DNA from: Bailinhaonella thermotolerans
Lineage (GTDB): Bacteria > Actinomycetota > Actinomycetes > Streptosporangiales > Streptosporangiaceae
DNA: 64,000 bases
NCBI RefSeq assembly: GCF_003594875.1
Contig: NZ_QZEY01000001.1
Coordinates: forward strand, 992,001-1,056,000
Reading direction: 5' to 3'
Part shown: piece after piece, positions 34,301 to 42,952 of the stretch
How positions within the stretch are numbered: position 1 is the stretch's first letter
Layout of the letters: every line of letters starts with the position of its first letter
Made by a program: the position numbers and the translations under genes
Notes under the pieces: model-generated
Told to the model about the DNA's origin: nothing
Seen by the model: the letters and a program-made list of their open reading frames with translations, nothing else
Database searches by the model: none

Positions 34301-35194
34301 TCAGCGCAACCCCTCCGCGAGCGCCTTCTCGGTGGCCGCGCGCACGGCGGCCTCCCGGTCGGCGTCCAGCGGCAGGCGCGGGGGACGGCACGGCCCGCCG
34401 TACCGTCCGGCGATGTCCATCGAGAGCTTGATGGCCTGCACGAACTCGGTCTTGGAGTCCCAGCGCAGCAGCGCGTGCAGCGACCGGTAGAGCGGCAGCG
34501 CCGCCGCGAGGTCGCCCTCGCTCGCCGCCCGGTAGAGGCGCACGCACGCCTCCGGGAGCGCGTTGGGGTAACCCGCGATCCAGCCGCGCGCCCCGGCCAC
34601 GGCCAGCTCCAGCAGCACGTCGTCCGCCCCGGCCAGCAGGTCGAGGCCGGGGGCCAGCTCGGCGAGCTCGTAGGCCCGCCGCACGTCCCCGGAGAACTCC
34701 TTGACCGCGTGGATCAGCCCTTCGCCGTGCAGCCGCGCCAGCAGCGCCGGGGTCAGGTCCACGCGCGTGTCGTGCGGGTTGTTGTAGGCCACGATGGGCA
34801 GCCCGGCCTTGGCGACCTCGGCGTAGTGCGCGACCACCGCGCGCTCGTCGGCGCGGTACGCCGTGGGCGGCAGCAGCATCACGGCCGCCGCCCCCGCCTC
34901 GGCCGCCTGCTCGGTCCACCGCCGCGCCTCGGCCGCGCCGTACGCCGCCACGCCCGGCATCACCCGGTCACCGCCGATCGCCGCGACCGCCGTCTCCACG
35001 ACCCTGGCCCGCTCCTCGGCCGTGAGGGTCTGGAACTCCCCCAGCGACCCGTTCGGCACCACTCCGTCGCACCCGCCGGCGACCAGCCACTCCACGTGCT
35101 CGCCGTACCGGTCGAAATCCACCGACAGGTCGTCCCGCAGCGGCAGCGCGGTCGCCACCATCACACCGCGCCACGGCCTCTCACGAACGCTCAC
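34301..35194 (-). CDS. DapA-family aldolase/deaminase, likely pyrroline-4-hydroxy-2-carboxylate deaminase
   Basis: A 297-residue (beta/alpha)8 barrel of the DHDPS/NAL family. GGCDGVVPNGSLGEF near residue 40 is the substrate carboxylate loop. Tyr of IVAYNNPHDTR (about 135) and Schiff-base Lys of IHAVKEFSGD (about 163) are the catalytic pair. In hydroxyproline degradation this family deaminates 1-pyrroline-4-hydroxy-2-carboxylate to alpha-ketoglutarate semialdehyde; the operon context makes this more likely than lysine synthesis. GTG 35194 follows a strong AGGAGG. Confidence 0.87.
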   Translation of the reverse strand: MSVRERPWRGVMVATALPLRDDLSVDFDRYGEHVEWLVAGGCDGVVPNGSLGEFQTLTAEERARVVETAVAAIGGDRVMPGVAAYGAAEARRWTEQAAEAGAAAVMLLPPTAYRADERAVVAHYAEVAKAGLPIVAYNNPHDTRVDLTPALLARLHGEGLIHAVKEFSGDVRRAYELAELAPGLDLLAGADDVLLELAVAGARGWIAGYPNALPEACVRLYRAASEGDLAAALPLYRSLHALLRWDSKTEFVQAIKLSMDIAGRYGGPCRPPRLPLDADREAAVRAATEKALAEGLR

Positions 35195-35271
35195 AACAGC
35201 CTCCTAGGCGATCTCTGGACAATCTCCGGGCGCCCGGGACCCCTTCCGGGGCCGCCGCGCTCCCTGGTCTC

Positions 35272-36696
35272 TCACGCGCCCGCGCCGGGCCCCTCAGCCG
35301 TACGGCTCGCCGCCCGCTCCGCCCGGTCCGGGCCCGGCGCGGCGGACGCCCCGGCGGCCAGGTCGCCGAGCCGGATCGGGTGCGCGACGGGCCGCCCCGC
35401 CGGGGACGGGCCACCGGCCAGGCGGGCGACCGCGTATCCGCACATGCGGCCCTGGCACCAGCCCATCCCGGCGCGGCTGAGCAGCTTGGCCGAGCGGGCG
35501 TCCCCGGCGCCCAGCTCCACGGCCTCGCCGATCGCGGCGGCCGTGACCTCTTCGCACCGGCACACGACGGTGTCCGGCCGCAGCCCTTCGCGCCAGCCGT
35601 CCCGCACCGGGTAGGCGATCCGCAGCGCCGCCGCGAACCGGGCGAGCCGGGCGCGCCGCCGCAGGAACCGGTCCGGGATGTACGCGTGCGCCGCGCCCAG
35701 GCCCGCGATCTCGCCCTCGGTCATCGAGAGCCGCGCCCCGCCGATGCCGGTCACCTCGCCCGCCGCGAAGACCCCCGGCACGCTCGTGCGCATCCCGGCG
35801 TCCACGGCCACGACCTCGGCGCCGTCCGGGTCCGTCCGCGTCGCGCAGCCCAGCGCGAGCGCGAGTTCGGCCTGGGGCGTGAACCCGTGCCCGACCGCGA
35901 GCGTGGCGCAGGGCACCCGCCGCTCGGTCCCGGGCACGGCCCGCCAGTCCGCGTCCACCCGGGCGAGGGTCACCGCGCTCAGCTCGCCGTCCCCGTGCGC
36001 CGCGATCACCGCGGTCCTCCCCCGGTACGGCACGCCGCGCCGGGCCAGGGCGTACGCGTACCGCGCCGCCTCGGCGACCTTGGCCGGCGGGACCGCCGTC
36101 GCGTGCCGGGACAGGGCGTGCAGGGCGTTCGCCTCGAACACCCCGCGCACGTCAGCCCCCGCGGCGGCCAGCCCCGCGCCCACGGGCAGCAGGAACGGCC
36201 CGGTCCCGGCCACGATCACCGGCCCCGGCGGCACCACGAGCTGGCCCTTCAGCAGCGCCTGCGCCCCGCCCGCCGTCATCACGCCCGGCAGGTCCCAGCC
36301 GGGGAACGGCGCCACCCGCTCGTGCGCCCCGGACGCGATCACCAGCCGCCGCCCGGCGACGGTCACGCGCTCCCGCTCGCCCCGCAGGCAGTGCACGGCG
36401 AACCCGGCCTCCACCGCCCACACGCGGTGGCCGCCCAGCCACTCCACCCCGGCCAGCCCGGCCACCAGCCCCCGCCAGGCACCGGCGTCGTGGACGGCGG
36501 GGCCCGCGGCGCGCCCGGCGGCGCGCGCGAGCGCCGCGGCCGGGCGGCGGAAGTACTGCCCGCCCGGCGCGGGGCCCGCGTCCACGAGCGCCACGCGGGC
36601 GCCCCGGCGCGCGGCCGCCCCCGCCGCCGCCATCCCGGCGGGCCCGCCGCCGATCACCACGACGTCGAACTCCCGGGACGGCGGGTCATCGCGCAT
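35272..36696 (-). CDS. FAD/NAD(P) oxidoreductase with BFD-like [2Fe-2S] domain (D-hydroxyproline dehydrogenase alpha-like)
   Basis: A 474-residue protein. The FAD-binding Rossmann motif is VVVIGGGPAGMAAAGAAARRG at residue 12, and a second nucleotide-binding fold starts near 165 (VIVAGTGPFLLPVGAGL). A C-terminal BFD-like domain has four cysteines (VCRCEEV and GWCQGRMCG, about 378-425) for a [2Fe-2S] cluster. This architecture matches HcnB/opine oxidase subunit A and the alpha subunit of heteromeric D-hydroxyproline dehydrogenases. It overlaps the small 2Fe-2S gene by 11 bases. The Ala/Gly/Pro-rich end after residue 440 is probably disordered. Confidence 0.85.
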   Translation of the reverse strand: MRDDPPSREFDVVVIGGGPAGMAAAGAAARRGARVALVDAGPAPGGQYFRRPAAALARAAGRAAGPAVHDAGAWRGLVAGLAGVEWLGGHRVWAVEAGFAVHCLRGERERVTVAGRRLVIASGAHERVAPFPGWDLPGVMTAGGAQALLKGQLVVPPGPVIVAGTGPFLLPVGAGLAAAGADVRGVFEANALHALSRHATAVPPAKVAEAARYAYALARRGVPYRGRTAVIAAHGDGELSAVTLARVDADWRAVPGTERRVPCATLAVGHGFTPQAELALALGCATRTDPDGAEVVAVDAGMRTSVPGVFAAGEVTGIGGARLSMTEGEIAGLGAAHAYIPDRFLRRRARLARFAAALRIAYPVRDGWREGLRPDTVVCRCEEVTAAAIGEAVELGAGDARSAKLLSRAGMGWCQGRMCGYAVARLAGGPSPAGRPVAHPIRLGDLAAGASAAPGPDRAERAASRTAEGPGAGA

Positions 36697-36961
36697 CGGG
36701 GCCTCCCTGGGCCGCGGTGGGGCGGGTAAGGACGTCGCCGGGGCGGGCCTCGGTCAGGCAGGCGCGCACCGGGGGCGCGCCCCCGACGGAGACGAGGCAG
36801 TCGAAGCAGGAGCCGATGCCGCAGAAGAGGCCGCGGGGCCGCCCGCCGCGCCGGGTGTCGCGCCAGGAGCGGATCCCGGCCGACAGCAGCGCGGCGGCCA
36901 GGCTCTGGCCGGGGAGGGCGCGGACGGGCCGCCCCTCGAAGGTGATCTCGAACGGCGTCAC
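36686..36961 (-). CDS. Small [2Fe-2S]-binding protein (HcnA-like gamma subunit)
   Basis: A 91-residue ferredoxin-fold protein: LFCGIGSCFDCLV gives the C-x4-C-x2-C set near residue 45, with the fourth Cys in VRACLTEA. It resembles HcnA/OoxA-type subunits that link the two flavoproteins of the dehydrogenase complex. GTG 36961 overlaps the DadA-like gene's stop by four bases. Confidence 0.85.
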   Translation of the reverse strand: MTPFEITFEGRPVRALPGQSLAAALLSAGIRSWRDTRRGGRPRGLFCGIGSCFDCLVSVGGAPPVRACLTEARPGDVLTRPTAAQGGPDAR

Positions 36962-38097
36962 GCGGCCTCCTCGGCGAAGCGCTCGGGGCGGAACGGGGCG
37001 GGGTCGAGGCCGGTGCCCGGAACCGGGTCCCGGCCGGTGAGGAGGGCGGTCAGCAGATCCGCCGTGGCCGGGGCGAGCCCGATGCCGGCGCCCTCGTGGC
37101 CCGCGGCGTGCCAGAGGCCGGGGGCGCGCGGGTCGGGGCCGATGACGGGCAGGTGGTCCGGGCAGTACGGCCGGAAGCCCCGGTAGGCGCGGATCACCCG
37201 CGCGTCGGCCAGCGCGGGGAAGAGGGCGACGGCCTGGGCGGCGAGGCGTTCGAGGACGGCGACGGGCATGGACCGGTCGAAGCCCACGCGTTCCCGGCTC
37301 GCGCCGATCAGGACGGTGCCGGACGGGGTGCCCTCGACGACGGCCGAGGTCTCCAGGTCCGCCGAGTCGCTGGCCACGTCCGTGACGTACGCCGCGGTGT
37401 AGACCTTGTGCCGCACGAGCGGCGGCAGGGGCTCGGTCACCAGGACGAATCCGCGGCGGGGCAGCACCGGCAGGTCCACCCCGGCCAGCCGCGCGACGTC
37501 GCCGCTCCAGGTGCCGGCCGCGTTGACCACGGCGTCGGCGGCGATGTCCCCGCCCGGGGTGCGCACGCCCGCCACGCGGTCGCCGTGCCGGATCAGGCCG
37601 GTCACGGCCGTCCCGAAGCGCGTCGCGGCCCCCGACGCGCGCAGCAGCCGGGCCGCCGCCAGCATCGGGTGGACCTGCGCGTCGCCCGGGTAGAAGACGC
37701 CGCCCGCGTGCCCGTCCGACAGGTGCGGCTCGTACCCGCGCAGGTCCCCGGCGGGCACGACGTCCGCCTCGACTCCGGCCGCGCGCTGGCCCGCCGCGAA
37801 CTCCTCGAGCGCCGCGCGGGCCCCGTCCTCCCCGGCCACGACCAGGCCGCCCTTGGGCTCGTACTCGAAGCCGCCGACCTCTTCCGCCAGTTCCCGCCAC
37901 AGCCCGGCCGACCGCGCCGCGAGGTCCAGCTCCGGGCCCGGGCCCTTGTCGGAGACGAGGACGTTGCCCTCTCCGGCGCCGGTCGTGCCCGAGGCCACGG
38001 CACCCCGTTCCACCACGACCACGTCGATCCCGGCGCGCGTCAGGTAGTACGCGCACGCGGCCCCGACGATCCCGGCTCCGACCACGACGACTCTCAC
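36958..38097 (-). CDS. DadA-like FAD-dependent oxidoreductase (D-hydroxyproline dehydrogenase beta-like)
   Basis: A 379-residue glycine/D-amino-acid-oxidase-type flavoprotein. The N-terminal VVVVGAGIVGAACAYYLTRAG binds FAD, and the C-terminal HAAGHEGAGIGLAPATADLLTALL closes the flavin site. It is the first gene of the operon and probably the catalytic subunit oxidising cis-4-hydroxy-D-proline. GTG 38097 has no ribosome site. A TTGCGC-N18-GACATT promoter ends six bases before it, so the transcript is probably leaderless. Confidence 0.87.
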   Translation of the reverse strand: MRVVVVGAGIVGAACAYYLTRAGIDVVVVERGAVASGTTGAGEGNVLVSDKGPGPELDLAARSAGLWRELAEEVGGFEYEPKGGLVVAGEDGARAALEEFAAGQRAAGVEADVVPAGDLRGYEPHLSDGHAGGVFYPGDAQVHPMLAAARLLRASGAATRFGTAVTGLIRHGDRVAGVRTPGGDIAADAVVNAAGTWSGDVARLAGVDLPVLPRRGFVLVTEPLPPLVRHKVYTAAYVTDVASDSADLETSAVVEGTPSGTVLIGASRERVGFDRSMPVAVLERLAAQAVALFPALADARVIRAYRGFRPYCPDHLPVIGPDPRAPGLWHAAGHEGAGIGLAPATADLLTALLTGRDPVPGTGLDPAPFRPERFAEEAA

Positions 38098-38133
38098 CGG
38101 TGCAATGTCACATATCAACCGTCTCGGGCGCAA
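38098..38133 (-). promoter_or_regulatory. Candidate promoter/operator of the hydroxyproline operon
   Basis: On the minus strand, TTGCGC (38128-38133), an 18-base spacer and GACATT (38104-38109) lie six bases before GTG 38097. A 9-base inverted repeat ATGT-C-ACAT (38105-38113) overlaps the -10 and is a plausible site for the FCD-GntR regulator. Confidence 0.5.
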
Positions 38134-38326
38134 GATCCACTTTGCCCGTCTCCGGGGCCCGCGCGCCAGACCCCGGTCGTACCTTGCCGGGCCCGGCGCC
38201 CGCGGGGCCAGGGGCCGGGGGGTGAGTGGTTCGTCACAGCCTGGGAGGGGATGTCCCTCGCCCGCCTTCCCGGGCGGGCACTCGGTGCACGGGTTGGGGG
38301 CGGGGGCGCGGCCCGCCGCCCCTACC

Positions 38327-39427
38327 ATGAATGACGTGCCTGACTTCCTCCGCCGGTTCGTGACCGACCCCCTGACGCGCCTGCTGATGTCCGTCTGGCG
38401 ACCGACGGACACCTCGATGCGGCGGTGGGCGCTCGCGTCGGTGATCGGCAACGCGGGCATCGTCGTGACCGGCGTGACCGTCCGGGTCACCAACTCGGGG
38501 CTGGGCTGTTCCCAGTGGCCCGAGTGCAACGGCGGCAGCCTGGTGCCGATCGCCCACCCCGAGCACTCGCCGCTCAACCAGGGCATCGAGTTCGGCAACC
38601 GGCTCCTCACCTTCGTCGTGCTCGCGCTGGGCGCGGCCTGCTTCGTCGCCGCGCTGCGCCTGGTCCCGCGCCGGCGCGCGCTGCTGCGGATCGCGGCCGT
38701 CCAGCCGGGATGGGTGATCGTCCAGGCCGTCTGGGGCGGCCTGCTGGTGCTGTCCGACCTGCACCCGGCCATGAACGCCGGGCACTTCCTGCTGTCGAGC
38801 GGGCTGCTGGCCGCCGCGGTCGCGCTGTACATGCGCAGCATGGAGGGCGACGGGCCGCCGCGCCGCATCGTGCACCGCGACATCCGCAACCTGGCCTTCG
38901 TCCTGGTCGGCGCGGTGTTCGTGCTGCTCGCCGCGGGCACCGTGGTCACCGGGTCCGGCCCGCACGGGGGCGACGACAAGGCCCCCCGGTTCGCCTTCAG
39001 CATCGAGGACGTGGCCCGGATCCACGCCGACCTCGCCTACCTGGTGGTCGGCCTGACGTTCGCCCTGCTGTTCGCCCTGCACGTCACCGACGCCCCCGGC
39101 CGGGCCCGCCGGGCCGCGCTGGTGCTGCTCGCGGTGGAGCTGGCCCAGGGCGTGATCGGATACGCCCAGTACTTCCTGGCGATCCCCCCGCTACTGGTGG
39201 CGCTGCACGCGCTCGGCTCCACGCTGGTCTGGATCGCCGCCCTGCGCGTCGTCTTCCTCCTCCGCCGCCGCTCCCCCCTCCAGCCCCCGGCCCCGGCCGC
39301 CGAGCTCGTGACCGGCCCGTCCGGGACGGCCCCCGCCCCCGAGGTCACGGTGATCGCCTCGGCCACGGACCGGGCGGGCGCGAACGGCACCGCCGAGTAC
39401 GCCCGCGGCGACCTGCCCACCCCCTGA
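38327..39427 (+). CDS. ctaA: Heme A synthase, COX15/CtaA family
   Basis: A 366-residue membrane protein with about eight transmembrane helices that oxidises the heme O methyl group to make heme A for aa3 oxidase. GGxxxRVTNSGLGCSQWPECNGG near residue 50 has the conserved Cys pair of the first extracellular loop. Heme-ligand His residues lie in HSPLNQGIEFGNRLLTF, MNAGHFLLSS, IHADLAYLVVG and LVALHALGSTLVW. The C-terminal ~60 residues are Pro/Ala-rich and probably disordered. Start: ATG 38327; GTG 38336 could be a leaderless start after TACCAT (38323-38328). ctaB lies 2.2 kb downstream on the other strand. Confidence 0.93.
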   Translation: MNDVPDFLRRFVTDPLTRLLMSVWRPTDTSMRRWALASVIGNAGIVVTGVTVRVTNSGLGCSQWPECNGGSLVPIAHPEHSPLNQGIEFGNRLLTFVVLALGAACFVAALRLVPRRRALLRIAAVQPGWVIVQAVWGGLLVLSDLHPAMNAGHFLLSSGLLAAAVALYMRSMEGDGPPRRIVHRDIRNLAFVLVGAVFVLLAAGTVVTGSGPHGGDDKAPRFAFSIEDVARIHADLAYLVVGLTFALLFALHVTDAPGRARRAALVLLAVELAQGVIGYAQYFLAIPPLLVALHALGSTLVWIAALRVVFLLRRRSPLQPPAPAAELVTGPSGTAPAPEVTVIASATDRAGANGTAEYARGDLPTP

Positions 39428-39538
39428 CACCCGGCTCCGCCGCGCGCGCCGCGCCCGCCGTACCGGCGCCCCGCGGGAACGAGCGCGCCCCGCGGGGCGG
39501 GACGGTGAACAAAGCGGGCACTCGCGTCGTCTGAGCCT

Positions 39539-40264
39539 GTGACGTATCCGGTGTCCCAGGAAGGCGGCGATGGCGTGCGGGATGGCCGAGGCACGGCGGG
39601 CGGGCCCGATCGACGGCGGCTGCGGCGGGCCTACCAGGTGTGCGTGCTGGTGAGCGTGCTCGCCGTGGCCCCGATGACGTGGGCGTGGCTGGCGAGCGAG
39701 CCGTACCGGATGCCCGCCGGGTCCGCGCCGGAGACGCCCGTGGCGCTGGTGCTGGGGGCGGGGGTCGCAGGCGGGCGGCCGACCGGGATGCTGGCGCTTC
39801 GGCTCGACGTGGCCGCCGACCTGTACGCCCGGGGGCGGGTCAGGGCGCTGCTGCTGTCGGGGGACAACGGGCGCGCCGGCTACGACGAGCCCACGGTGAT
39901 GCGGGACTACCTGGTCGCCAAGGGGGTGCCGGGGAACCGGATCGTCCGCGACTACGCCGGGTTCGACACCTGGGACTCCTGCGTGCGCGCCCGACGGGTG
40001 TTCGGGGCGTCCCGGCTCACCGTGGTGACCCAGGGGTTCCACCTGCCGCGCGCCGTCACGCTGTGCCGCCTGGCCGGCCTCACGGCGTACGGTGTGGCCG
40101 ACGACCGGTCGGCGCGGCTGTGGCCGGAGAAGACCTGGGTGTACGCGGCGCGGGAGTTCTTCGCGACGGGCAAGGCGTTCCTGGACGCGGTCGTGCTGCG
40201 CTCGGAGCCGAGGTTCCTGGGCCCGCGCGAACCCGGCCTGGCCGACGCCCTCCGCGCCGGCTGA
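39539..40264 (+). CDS. SanA/YdcF (DUF218) family membrane-anchored protein
   Basis: About 241 residues. One N-terminal membrane segment (about 32-52) is followed by the DUF218 domain: VALVLGAGV, ALLLSGDNGRAGYDEPTVMRDYLVAKGV, and TQGFHLPRAVTLCRLAG. It resembles E. coli SanA (envelope barrier function) and YdcF. GTG 39539 lacks a good ribosome site; a GTG at 39575 preceded by GGAAGG is a credible shorter start. Function at the envelope is inferred. Confidence 0.83.
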   Translation: MTYPVSQEGGDGVRDGRGTAGGPDRRRLRRAYQVCVLVSVLAVAPMTWAWLASEPYRMPAGSAPETPVALVLGAGVAGGRPTGMLALRLDVAADLYARGRVRALLLSGDNGRAGYDEPTVMRDYLVAKGVPGNRIVRDYAGFDTWDSCVRARRVFGASRLTVVTQGFHLPRAVTLCRLAGLTAYGVADDRSARLWPEKTWVYAAREFFATGKAFLDAVVLRSEPRFLGPREPGLADALRAG

Positions 40265-40426
40265 GGCCCCGCGCACGGCCGCACGACCCTCGGGCACGGC
40301 CGGCGGAGGCCCGGAGGTACGGCCACGAGGCCCGAGGTGCGGGGTGACGGGCCCGGAGGTGCGGCCGCAGGACCCTTCGGCACGGCGCGGGCGCGCGAGG
40401 TGCGGCCGTGGGGTCCCCGGGGCGGG

Positions 40427-41581
40427 TCAGAAGCCGGCGCCGCCCTTGGCGGGGCGGGGGAAGGCGCGGCGGGCCAGGTCCATCAGGTGCAGCAGGGCGT
40501 GCTGCCTGCGGGTGAAGGCCTCCCCGTCGATGATCTGGCGTTCGAGGCGCTGGTGCAGCAGCACGAGCTCGGTGGCCGCGAACTGGTAGTCGCTCATCGC
40601 GCGGGCCGCGTTCGCGCCGCCGTTCACGCGCGCCCAGTGGCGGGCCTGGCGGCGGTTGCGCATCGAGGACAGCATGCCCAGGTCCACCTCGCTCACCAGC
40701 CCGGTCTCGCGGTATCCGGGCAGGTAGGCCAGGATCAGGTGCACCACGCGCCGGCGTTCGGCCACGACCACCCAGATGAGCGCGCCCAGGATCAGCGCCA
40801 GCACCAGGTAGGCGAACGCGAGCCCGACGATGCCGAGGTAGCTGGCCATGCCGTTCCACAGCCCGTGCAGGAACATGGCCGCGGCCAGGCCCGCCAGGAT
40901 GATCGGGGCGCGGCCGGTGCGGCGCTGCGCGGCGTAGGCGACGGCGATGCCGGTCATCGAGGTGAACAGCGGATGGGCCAGCGGCGAGATCACCCCGCGC
41001 AGGATCACCGTCGCGGCCAGCTCCCCCGCGCCGCCGTCCACGATGGCCTTGACGTAGTAGCTGACGTTCTCGCTCATGGCGAAGCCGAGGCCGACCATGC
41101 TCGCGTAGATGATGCCGTCGGTGGGCCCGTCGAGCTCCTGGCGGCGGAACCGCAGCAGGCCCAGCAGCACCAGGCCCTTCAGCGTCTCCTCCACCAGCGG
41201 CGCGCCGAGCGTGGCGCCGATGTTCTGGGCGCCGGCGATGTCCAGGTGCTCCACCCGGGTCAGGTAGAGCACCCCCAGGGAGTTGAGCAGGCCCGCGAAC
41301 AGCACCGCGACCCCCGCGCCCCAGGCGAACGCGAAGACCAGGTCCCGGCGCGGCTCGGGCTCCAGCCGGTCCAGCGCCAGCACCCCCGCGAGCAGCACCG
41401 GCACCGGGGCCAGGGCGAGCACGAGCGCCAGGGCGAAGGTGCCCACCCCGCCCCGCACCACGACGAACCCGAACGAGGTGAGGAGGCACACCCCGGCGGC
41501 CACGAGGCCGACGATCAGTCCCCTGGACGGGCGCCCGGGCAGATCGCCCTGGAGCACCCAGCGCGGGTCATGACTCGACAT
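40427..41581 (-). CDS. PrsW-family intramembrane metalloprotease
   Basis: A 384-residue membrane protein with about nine hydrophobic segments. PrsW catalytic motifs: EETLK (Glu131, Glu132, Lys135), AMSENVSYY, SPLAHPLFTSMTG and FLHGLWNG. Relatives cleave anti-sigma factors or other membrane targets. A soluble C-terminal region (about 295-384) carries Arg-rich helices. ATG 41581 was chosen as the first start matching the family; its substrate is unknown. It lies 44 bases downstream of ctaB on the same strand. Confidence 0.88.
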   Translation of the reverse strand: MSSHDPRWVLQGDLPGRPSRGLIVGLVAAGVCLLTSFGFVVVRGGVGTFALALVLALAPVPVLLAGVLALDRLEPEPRRDLVFAFAWGAGVAVLFAGLLNSLGVLYLTRVEHLDIAGAQNIGATLGAPLVEETLKGLVLLGLLRFRRQELDGPTDGIIYASMVGLGFAMSENVSYYVKAIVDGGAGELAATVILRGVISPLAHPLFTSMTGIAVAYAAQRRTGRAPIILAGLAAAMFLHGLWNGMASYLGIVGLAFAYLVLALILGALIWVVVAERRRVVHLILAYLPGYRETGLVSEVDLGMLSSMRNRRQARHWARVNGGANAARAMSDYQFAATELVLLHQRLERQIIDGEAFTRRQHALLHLMDLARRAFPRPAKGGAGF

Positions 41582-41625
41582 GTGCGTGAGCGTAACTGAT
41601 CGGGAACGCGCTGTCCCGCCCCCGC

Positions 41626-42612
41626 TTACGGCTGCAGGAGAGCGTCGACGGCGACCGTCAGGAACAGCAGCGCGAGGTAGGCGTTCGACCAGTGGAAGAA
41701 CCGCATCGGGCGCAGCGCCACGCCGCTCTTGCCCGCGCGCACGCGCGCGAGCAGCATGTAGACCTCGAACAGGCAGACCGCGCCGAGCACGACCGCCACG
41801 ATCGGGTAGAGCAAGGTCGTCCCGGCCACCGGCCACAGCAGCAGCGAGCAGAGCACGGTGGCCCAGGTGTAGGCGATGCTCTCCAGCACGACCCGGCGCT
41901 CGGTGGCCACCACCGGCAGCATCGGCACCTTGGCCGCCGCGTAGTCCTCGCGGTAGCGCATGGCCAGGGTCCAGGTGTGCGGCGGCGTCCAGAAGAACAC
42001 CACGCCGAACAGCACGACCGGGGCCCAGTCCAGCCGCCCGGTGATGCCCGCCCAGCCGATCAGGACCGGCATGCAGCCCGCGATGCCGCCCCAGACGGTG
42101 TTCTGGGTGGTGCGCCGCTTGAGCACCAGGGAGTACACCAGGACGTAGAACAGGATCGCGCCCAGCGACATGCCCGCCGCGAACCAGTTCACCGACAGGC
42201 CGAAGCCGACGGTGGACAGCGCGGCCAGGATGACGCCGAACACCAGCGCGGCGCGCGGCGTGACCTGGGCGCGGGCCAGCGGCCTGCGCCGGGTGCGCCG
42301 CATCTCGGCGTCGATGTCCCGGTCGATGTAGCAGTTCAGGACGTTCGCGCCGGCGGCCGACAGGGTGCCGAACACGAGCGTGGCCAGCGCCGGCCACAGC
42401 TCGGGCAGGCCGCGCGCCGCCAGGAACATGACGGGCAGCGTCGTGATGAGCAGCAGCTCGATGATCCGCGGCTTGGTGAGCGCGACGTATGCACGCACGA
42501 CGTCCCCGAACGACCGGTGCGCGGCGACGCCGGCCGTACCGAGCGGGGGCGCGGGTGTCTTGTTGGTCAGCACCGACAAGGTGCGTCCAGCGGGTGCGGG
42601 GTCAACGCTCAA
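41626..42612 (-). CDS. ctaB: Protoheme IX farnesyltransferase (heme O synthase)
   Basis: A 328-residue UbiA-fold membrane prenyltransferase that adds farnesyl to heme B, giving heme O for CtaA. The first Asp-rich motif is [20 protein letters not shown] (about 93-112), and the second region is [14 protein letters not shown]; nine transmembrane segments are expected. The start is uncertain: TTG 42612 is the longest and GTG 42573 is also compatible; both precede the conserved [16 protein letters not shown]. It is divergent from tkt, as in many actinobacteria. Confidence 0.94.
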   Translation of the reverse strand: MSVDPAPAGRTLSVLTNKTPAPPLGTAGVAAHRSFGDVVRAYVALTKPRIIELLLITTLPVMFLAARGLPELWPALATLVFGTLSAAGANVLNCYIDRDIDAEMRRTRRRPLARAQVTPRAALVFGVILAALSTVGFGLSVNWFAAGMSLGAILFYVLVYSLVLKRRTTQNTVWGGIAGCMPVLIGWAGITGRLDWAPVVLFGVVFFWTPPHTWTLAMRYREDYAAAKVPMLPVVATERRVVLESIAYTWATVLCSLLLWPVAGTTLLYPIVAVVLGAVCLFEVYMLLARVRAGKSGVALRPMRFFHWSNAYLALLFLTVAVDALLQP

Positions 42613-42952
42613 CCTCTGAGAGACGGATCCGTGAATATGAACATAGGGACTTCAGCCCGGGGAATCACTGTAGTCGGCCTGGTCGGCGGATCCCGCATCG
42701 GGGCTCCTCGGCGCGCCAGCGGCGTGGTCACGACACACGCCGCCGGACGCGGCGGAAGGGCCCCGGCGTCGCGGTGACGCCGGGCGCGGCGGCGCGGTGA
42801 CGTGCCGCCGCGATGATCCGCAGGACCCGTTAGGGTTCTGAGGTGCCGGGGACGATGCAATAGGCCCCGGCCAGGGGGGATTGGACCGGCACGCCCGGGG
42901 CCGGGCGGTGTGGGCCGAGGAACCGAACTTTTCAGATGCGGAGATAGAGCAG
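42613..42952. other. Divergent ctaB/tkt promoter region
   Basis: 340 bases with no gene. AT-richer DNA at 42630-42680 likely holds the ctaB promoter. A 9-base stem hairpin (42762-42770 with 42776-42784) lies mid-region. TAGGGT at 42831-42836 is a candidate -10 for the tkt operon. Confidence 0.5.

Noticed and set aside
26515-38097. Proline/leucine degradation or opine catabolism as the operon's role
   Set aside because: The two-flavin/2Fe-2S dehydrogenase alone would fit opines, but the proline-racemase enzymes and DapA-type deaminase together fit hydroxyproline better.
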